A DNA stretch of 10,905 bases from positions 1 to 10,905 of the forward strand of contig JAQWFV010000008.1 of assembly GCA_029238555.1 (NCBI GenBank), given 5' to 3'. Source of the DNA: Flavobacteriaceae bacterium (GTDB lineage Bacteria; Bacteroidota; Bacteroidia; Flavobacteriales; Flavobacteriaceae). The notes below the pieces were generated by a model, which worked only from the letters and a program-made list of their open reading frames with translations, was not told the DNA's origin and ran no database searches. Each line of letters begins with the position of its first letter. Position 1 is the first letter of the stretch. The translations under genes were made by a program, and so were the position numbers. Shown here piece by piece: positions 7,439 through 10,905 of the stretch.

Positions 7439-7446
7439 CAAAGATA
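7439..7446 (-). promoter_or_regulatory. Predicted -7 box of the truA promoter
   Basis: Read on the minus strand this is TATCTTTG, an exact TAnnTTTG match. It would start transcription near 7433, about 15 nt before the truA TTG codon. The -33 region would lie around 7467-7473 and shows only a poor TTTA. RNA polymerase bound here should exclude polymerase from the opposing box. Confidence 0.5.
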
Positions 7447-7473
7447 CCGTATAGCCACTTGAATTTACTTTAA

Positions 7474-7980
7474 ATGAAAAAAATTTTACTGCTTTCAGAT
7501 ACCCATTCCCATATAGACGAGAGAATATTACATTTTGTATCTCAGGCAGACGAGGTATGGCACGCTGGGGACATTGGAGACTTAGCGGTAACAGATGCTA
7601 TAGCTGATTTAAAACCCCTCAAGGCAGTTTATGGAAATATAGACGATCACAAAGCCAGAAGTAGCTTTCCGTTAGATTTAAAATTTGACTGCGAGGGTAT
7701 GAAAGTTTGGATCACCCATATTGGTGGTTACCCCGGTAAATACAACCAACGCATTAGAGAAGAAATAAAGCAAAATCCTCCTCAAATTTTTATTGCTGGT
7801 CACTCTCATATCTTGAAAGTACAGTGGGATAAATCCATACAATGCATGCATCTCAATCCCGGAGCTTGTGGCGTTTCTGGTTTTCACCAAATGAGAACCA
7901 TGCTGCGATTTTCTATAGACAAGGGTTCTTTAAAAGATTTGGAAGTCATTGAATTGGGCTTGAGGGGAAAAAAGCCATAA
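7474..7980 (+). CDS. YfcE/MJ0936-type metallophosphoesterase
   Basis: Small calcineurin-like phosphodiesterase of the YfcE family, cytoplasmic (no signal peptide or membrane segment). At 168 residues it has the usual length. The two-metal site is complete: DTHSHID at 9-15 (Asp9, His11), HAGDIGD at 30-36 (Asp33), YGNIDDH at 53-59 (Asn55), ITHIGG at 80-85 (His82) and AGHSHI at 108-113 (His110, His112). Relatives hydrolyse artificial phosphodiesters and the physiological substrate is usually unknown; the same holds here. The ATG at 7474 follows an AT-rich stretch without a Shine-Dalgarno. The gene is monocistronic in appearance: divergent from truA on the left and closed on the right by a hairpin directly after its stop codon. 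Confidence 0.93.
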   Translation: MKKILLLSDTHSHIDERILHFVSQADEVWHAGDIGDLAVTDAIADLKPLKAVYGNIDDHKARSSFPLDLKFDCEGMKVWITHIGGYPGKYNQRIREEIKQNPPQIFIAGHSHILKVQWDKSIQCMHLNPGACGVSGFHQMRTMLRFSIDKGSLKDLEVIELGLRGKKP

Positions 7981-8008
7981 AAAAACCCGGGTAACAAGCC
8001 CGGGTTTT
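7979..8008. terminator. Bidirectional hairpin terminator between phosphoesterase and DUF4293 genes
   Basis: AAAACCCGGG (7982-7991), a 7-nt loop TAACAAG, and CCCGGGTTTT (7999-8008) form a perfect 10-bp stem. Read on the minus strand it is followed by seven T (7985-7979), a textbook terminator for the DUF4293 gene. Read on the plus strand only the four T of the stem follow, so termination of the phosphoesterase gene may be weaker. It begins right after the phosphoesterase stop. Confidence 0.9.
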
Positions 8009-8036
8009 ACGCACTAATACTACTAAGATGTTAGGT

Positions 8037-8447
8037 TTAACGTAAACGATCGACAGATTTTACGAGATCTTCGTCCTTTTTTATGGCTTTATTGGCCACA
8101 GATAAAAAAACGATAGAAATAATAGGAACAAACATCCCAATACCCTTCTCAGAAAGAAAACTTTCTCCAGATAAACTTAGCCATCGGTAAACGAAAAATC
8201 CTAGTAAAAAAAAGTTTAATATGATGTTTAATCGGTTCATTACAAACTGATTAATTCGCTTTTTGTAGGAAAAAACACTTATTAAAGTAAGTGTTACAAA
8301 CAAGATGAACGTACCTTTATTTAAGGCGTTTGCTAAAGTAAAGATAGTGTTTTCAGACACTTCAGCAACGATATTCACAAAAAAAACAGCGAATAAATTT
8401 ACTGCAGCTACTATAAATAAATAAAATGATTGTATTCTTTGTATCAT
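8037..8447 (-). CDS. DUF4293 family small membrane protein
   Basis: Unknown function. The 136-residue protein starts MIQRIQSFYLF and has four predicted membrane segments near 8-27, 43-60, 70-90 and 102-118, with a positively charged first loop (YKKRINQF, 61-68) and a charged tail ending KKDEDLVKSVDRLR, which is characteristic of DUF4293 proteins in Bacteroidota. There are no cysteines and no catalytic-looking motif. It stands divergent to rho; from memory DUF4293 genes commonly neighbour rho in this phylum. A TATTTTTG box lies about 25 bp upstream, giving a short leader, and the bidirectional hairpin at 7979-8008 closes the transcript. A role cannot be inferred from the sequence. Confidence 0.88.
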   Translation of the reverse strand: MIQRIQSFYLFIVAAVNLFAVFFVNIVAEVSENTIFTLANALNKGTFILFVTLTLISVFSYKKRINQFVMNRLNIILNFFLLGFFVYRWLSLSGESFLSEKGIGMFVPIISIVFLSVANKAIKKDEDLVKSVDRLR

Positions 8448-8471
8448 ATAAGATGCATTCTTGTTTGGTCA

Positions 8472-8479
8472 CAAAAATA
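8472..8479 (-). promoter_or_regulatory. Predicted -7 box of the DUF4293 gene promoter
   Basis: On the minus strand the sequence is TATTTTTG, an exact TAnnTTTG match, 24 bp before the ATG at 8447. A TTTA resembling the -33 TTTG stands about 18 bp upstream of it. The predicted leader is about 20 nt. Confidence 0.5.
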
Positions 8480-8644
8480 GTGGTCTTTTTTAAGTTTTAA
8501 AGAGAATATTAATTTTTATTTGTATTATTGTAATGTGATTCAGTTATAGAGATAATCACACTTACCTCTGGGAAGTTCTTTTTCCCATTTTCAATTATTT
8601 ACAACAATTACTTATCTCAAGTATCCACCTATTTATATTATTGA
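8480..8644 (+). promoter_or_regulatory. Upstream region and probable leader of rho
   Basis: The DUF4293-rho gap is 197 bp (8448-8644), long for this compact segment. No exact TAnnTTTG exists on the plus strand; TATTATTG at 8523-8530 is a one-mismatch candidate. Two inverted repeats follow: TGTGATT/AATCACA (8534-8540 and 8554-8560, 13-nt spacer) and TGGGAA/TTCCCA (8569-8574 and 8582-8587, 7-nt loop). After them, 8588-8642 has ten C and only one G before the last codon-adjacent bases, an unstructured C-over-G stretch of the kind Rho loads on. In E. coli rho is autoregulated by Rho-dependent termination in its leader; the same here is an inference. Confidence 0.4.
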
Positions 8645-10411
8645 ATGTTTGAAATTTCAAAACTAAAAACCATGAAGCTTCCAGAGCTTCAGGAAATTGC
8701 AAAAGGATTAAAGGTTCCTAAGTTTAAAACCTTAAAAAAAATAGATTTAGTATATCAGATTTTAGACCTTCAGGCTACAAACCCTAAGGCTGTTGTTGCT
8801 GTAGCAACTCCAGTTCTTGAGGGTAAAACAGATGATGTTTTATCTAAAAGCAATTCTGAAGCCGTTACTGAAACCACTAAAGAAGCGTCTGTAAATGCTG
8901 AAGTAGTTAGAAGAAAACCAAATCCAAGACCTAGGAAACCTAAAGAAGAAAACGATCAGGTATCTTTTAAAGTGGCGACTCAATCATCAGATAAAACTAC
9001 AGAAGCTACGGCCAGACCAGAGAGAAGTAAGCCCGAGGCAACTCCAAACAAAAAGTCTCCAGAAGCTGAAGAACAAAATAACGGAAGGATTCAAAGCAAC
9101 CGCCCTAATAGAAGACCAGAAGGCAAGCAGAACAACAGAGAGGCTAGACCAACTGAAAAATCTACAGAGCAAAGGAACCATCCCCAACATGCGCCCAAAC
9201 AGCAAAACAGAAAAAATCCCAATCAAAACCGTCCAGAAAAAAACTTTAATTTCGACAAAGAATTAAAAAATAGGTACAAGGATCCTGACTATGAATTTGA
9301 CAGTATCATTGCCTCTGAAGGGGTTTTAGATATTATGCAGGATGGATATGGTTTCTTGAGATCTTCTGATTACAACTACCTATCTTCTCCAGATGATATA
9401 TACGTATCTCAATCTCAGATAAGACTGTTCGGTTTAAAGCCAGGAGATACTGTATTGGGAGAAGTAAGGCCTCCAAAAGAAGGTGAAAAGTATTTCCCAC
9501 TCATCAAAGTAAATAAAATTAATGGTCAAGACCCACAAGTCGTTAGAGACCGTGTAGCTTTTGAGCATTTGACCCCTTTATTTCCAGAAGAAAAATTCAA
9601 ACTATCTGAAAGACAGAGTAATATATCCAATAGAATCATAGATTTATTTTGCCCTATAGGTAAAGGTCAAAGAGGAATGATTGTAGCCCAACCTAAAACG
9701 GGTAAGACCATGCTTCTTAAAGACATTGCTAACGGAATTGCAGCCAATCATCCTGAGGTGTACCAACTTATCTTGTTAATAGATGAACGCCCTGAGGAAG
9801 TGACAGACATGCAGCGAAATGTAAAAGGAGAGGTCATAGCTTCTACTTTTGATAAGGAAGCCACAGAACATGTAAGGGTGGCTAATATTGTTTTAGAAAA
9901 AGCGAAACGATTGGTAGAATGTGGCCATGATGTGGTGATTCTTTTAGATTCAATCACCAGATTAGCCAGAGCCTACAATACCGTTCAACCTGCCTCAGGT
10001 AAGGTGCTCAGTGGAGGGGTAGACGCCAACGCACTACACAAACCAAAAAGATTCTTCGGAGCCGCTAGAAACATTGAAAATGGGGGTTCTCTTACTATTA
10101 TAGCCACTGCTTTAACAGAGACTGGATCTAAAATGGACGAGGTGATTTTTGAAGAGTTCAAAGGAACAGGTAATATGGAACTTCAATTAGATAGAAAAAT
10201 ATCTAACAGAAGAATTTTCCCTGCCATTGACCTTACCTCTTCTAGTACCCGTAGAGATGACCTCTTATTAGACGAGCAAACAGTGCAACGTATGTGGATC
10301 ATGCGCAAATACCTTGCAGACATGAACCCTGTTGAAGCCATGGAGTTTATTGAGCAGCGCTTTAAACAAACTAAAAACAACGAGGAGTTCTTATTGACCA
10401 TGAATCAATAA
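8645..10411 (+). CDS. rho: Transcription termination factor Rho with a long disordered insert
   Basis: Hexameric RNA-dependent ATPase that ends transcription at C-rich, unstructured sites. The 588 residues are far longer than E. coli Rho (419). Order: Rho N-terminal helical domain (about 5-45, [14 protein letters not shown]), a low-complexity insert (about 46-200) rich in N, Q, R, P, K and E, an OB-fold RNA-binding domain (about 222-295, [16 protein letters not shown] and [14 protein letters not shown]), then the RecA-type motor. P-loop AQPKTGKT is at 348-355, catalytic [10 protein letters not shown] at 377-386, [14 protein letters not shown] at 432-445, the Q-loop around 446-459 ([14 protein letters not shown]), and the R-loop GTGNMEL at 507-513. 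The ATG at 8645 retains the whole first helix; the ATG at codon 10 would cut it. Followed by a strong intrinsic terminator. All motor residues I can match to E. coli Rho are kept, so it should be active. Confidence 0.97.
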   Translation: MFEISKLKTMKLPELQEIAKGLKVPKFKTLKKIDLVYQILDLQATNPKAVVAVATPVLEGKTDDVLSKSNSEAVTETTKEASVNAEVVRRKPNPRPRKPKEENDQVSFKVATQSSDKTTEATARPERSKPEATPNKKSPEAEEQNNGRIQSNRPNRRPEGKQNNREARPTEKSTEQRNHPQHAPKQQNRKNPNQNRPEKNFNFDKELKNRYKDPDYEFDSIIASEGVLDIMQDGYGFLRSSDYNYLSSPDDIYVSQSQIRLFGLKPGDTVLGEVRPPKEGEKYFPLIKVNKINGQDPQVVRDRVAFEHLTPLFPEEKFKLSERQSNISNRIIDLFCPIGKGQRGMIVAQPKTGKTMLLKDIANGIAANHPEVYQLILLIDERPEEVTDMQRNVKGEVIASTFDKEATEHVRVANIVLEKAKRLVECGHDVVILLDSITRLARAYNTVQPASGKVLSGGVDANALHKPKRFFGAARNIENGGSLTIIATALTETGSKMDEVIFEEFKGTGNMELQLDRKISNRRIFPAIDLTSSSTRRDDLLLDEQTVQRMWIMRKYLADMNPVEAMEFIEQRFKQTKNNEEFLLTMNQ

Positions 10412-10431
10412 TCACTTCTGATAAATATATT

Positions 10432-10467
10432 AAAACGCCGCGGATTTCTCCGCGGCGTTTTTTTTTT
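10432..10467 (+). terminator. Intrinsic terminator of rho
   Basis: AAAACGCCGCGG (10432-10443), loop ATTTCT, and CCGCGGCGTTTT (10450-10461) form a perfect 12-bp stem with a GC-rich core, running into ten T (10458-10467). It starts 20 nt after the rho stop. The opposite strand has only four T after the stem, so it mainly serves rho. Confidence 0.95.
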
Positions 10468-10493
10468 ACCTGTGACACCCTTAAGTAGGGCAC

Positions 10494-10528
10494 AAAAAAA
10501 GCCTGTGGTATTGAAAAATACCACAGGC
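10494..10528 (-). terminator. Intrinsic terminator of rpsT
   Basis: On the minus strand GCCTGTGGTATT (10528-10517), a 4-nt TTTC loop and AATACCACAGGC (10512-10501) form a perfect 12-bp stem followed by seven T (10500-10494). It lies 31 nt beyond the rpsT stop. It is separate from the rho terminator, so each of the two convergent genes has its own. Confidence 0.94.
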
Positions 10529-10559
10529 GTATAAGGTAAAACGAGTAAGAGATCTCTAC

Positions 10560-10811
10560 TTAAAGAGTCGCTACTTGTTTGGTTAACTTACTCTTCAAGT
10601 TAGAAGCTTTGTTAGAATGAATGATATTGCGTTTCGCCAACTTATCAATCATAGAAATTACAGATGGAAGCATCTCTAAAGCTGCTTTCTTATCTTCTTC
10701 TAAACGTAACTTCTTAAGGGCATTACGCATGGTCTTGTGCTGGTACTTGTTACGTAAACGCACCGCCTCGTTTCTTCTAATTCTCTTTAATGCAGACTTG
10801 TGATTAGCCAT
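10560..10811 (-). CDS. rpsT: 30S ribosomal protein S20
   Basis: Binds 16S rRNA early in assembly of the small subunit as a helical bundle. The 83-residue, strongly basic protein starts [22 protein letters not shown], the family signature, and ends in the conserved region of [13 protein letters not shown] (64-76). Length is normal for S20. It lies 43 nt downstream of a tRNA-Glu gene on the same strand with no TAnnTTTG box between, so the two may share a transcript. A short inverted repeat GAATG/CATTC (10834-10847) sits in the leader. S20 represses its own translation in E. coli; whether it does here is not visible. Confidence 0.97.
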   Translation of the reverse strand: MANHKSALKRIRRNEAVRLRNKYQHKTMRNALKKLRLEEDKKAALEMLPSVISMIDKLAKRNIIHSNKASNLKSKLTKQVATL

Positions 10812-10854
10812 AGTTTTAATTTGTAATTGTTATGAATGTTACCATTCGCTTTTG

Positions 10855-10905
10855 TAGTCCGTAGGGGAATCGAACCCCTGTTACCAGGATGAAAACCTGG
10901 CGTCC
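10855..10905 (-). tRNA. tRNA-Glu (anticodon TTC), 5' part missing
   Basis: Read on the minus strand, the 51 visible bases contain the end of the D stem (GGAC), an anticodon stem CCAGG/CCTGG closing the 7-nt loop TTTTCAT (anticodon TTC, glutamate), a 5-bp T stem AGGGG/CCCCT around TTCGATT, and the 3' acceptor strand ACGGACT followed by discriminator A. The CCA end is not encoded (next bases CAA). The 5' acceptor strand and most of the D arm, roughly 22-24 nt, lie beyond the window edge. Confidence 0.93.

Noticed and set aside
8447..8458. Upstream mini reading frame ATG-CAT-CTT-ATA-TGA overlapping the DUF4293 start
   Set aside because: Four codons, no initiation signal, easily produced by chance in AT-rich DNA.
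8534..8560. CRP-type binding site
   Set aside because: The half-sites resemble TGTGA/TCACA but the space between them is 17 rather than 6 bases.
1..10905. Mobile element, CRISPR array, toxin-antitoxin or defence genes
   Set aside because: No transposase, direct-repeat array, integrase or defence domain was seen on either strand; every sizeable coding region is accounted for by conserved chromosomal families.

Overview
The window reads as a chromosomal housekeeping segment from a member of the Bacteroidota, most likely Flavobacteriia. Four things point there. Gene content includes Bacteroidota-restricted families (a BT_3928-type DoxX protein, a two-copy DUF1599 protein, DUF4293). Rho carries a long disordered insert after its N-terminal domain. 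folP is paired with a diadenylate cyclase gene. Short intergenic regions hold TAnnTTTG -7 boxes, while Shine-Dalgarno sequences are weak or absent. Genus cannot be fixed from this sequence alone. I see no mobile element, CRISPR array, prophage or sign of recent transfer.

Layout. Bases 1-3038 (minus strand) form a tight four-gene run read right to left: DUF1599 protein, DoxX/BT_3928 membrane protein, tpiA, prmA (cut by the window's left edge), with gaps of 11, 7 and 2 nt. Diverging from it on the plus strand are folP and cdaA (3115-4828). Facing cdaA is the minus-strand pair truA then an ABC exporter gene (7416 down to 4905), which overlap by 8 nt. The metallophosphoesterase gene (7474-7980) diverges from truA across a 57-bp gap that holds two head-to-head -7 boxes. 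A bidirectional hairpin terminator separates it from the convergent DUF4293 gene (8037-8447, minus). A 197-bp divergent region, whose right part is the probable rho leader, precedes rho (8645-10411, plus). Two separate strong terminators lie between rho and the convergent rpsT. A tRNA-Glu(TTC) gene truncated at the right edge lies upstream of rpsT on the same strand.

Functions. The products serve core metabolism (triose-phosphate isomerase, dihydropteroate synthase), translation (S20, L11 methylation, tRNA pseudouridylation, tRNA-Glu), transcription termination (Rho), second-messenger synthesis (c-di-AMP) and export. Three genes belong to families of unknown function (BT_3928/DoxX, DUF1599, DUF4293) and sit beside essential genes. 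I found no clear new system. The features most worth following up are the disordered Rho insert, the C-rich, G-poor rho leader with two inverted repeats, the face-to-face truA/phosphoesterase promoters, and the unexplained membrane protein in the tpiA operon.
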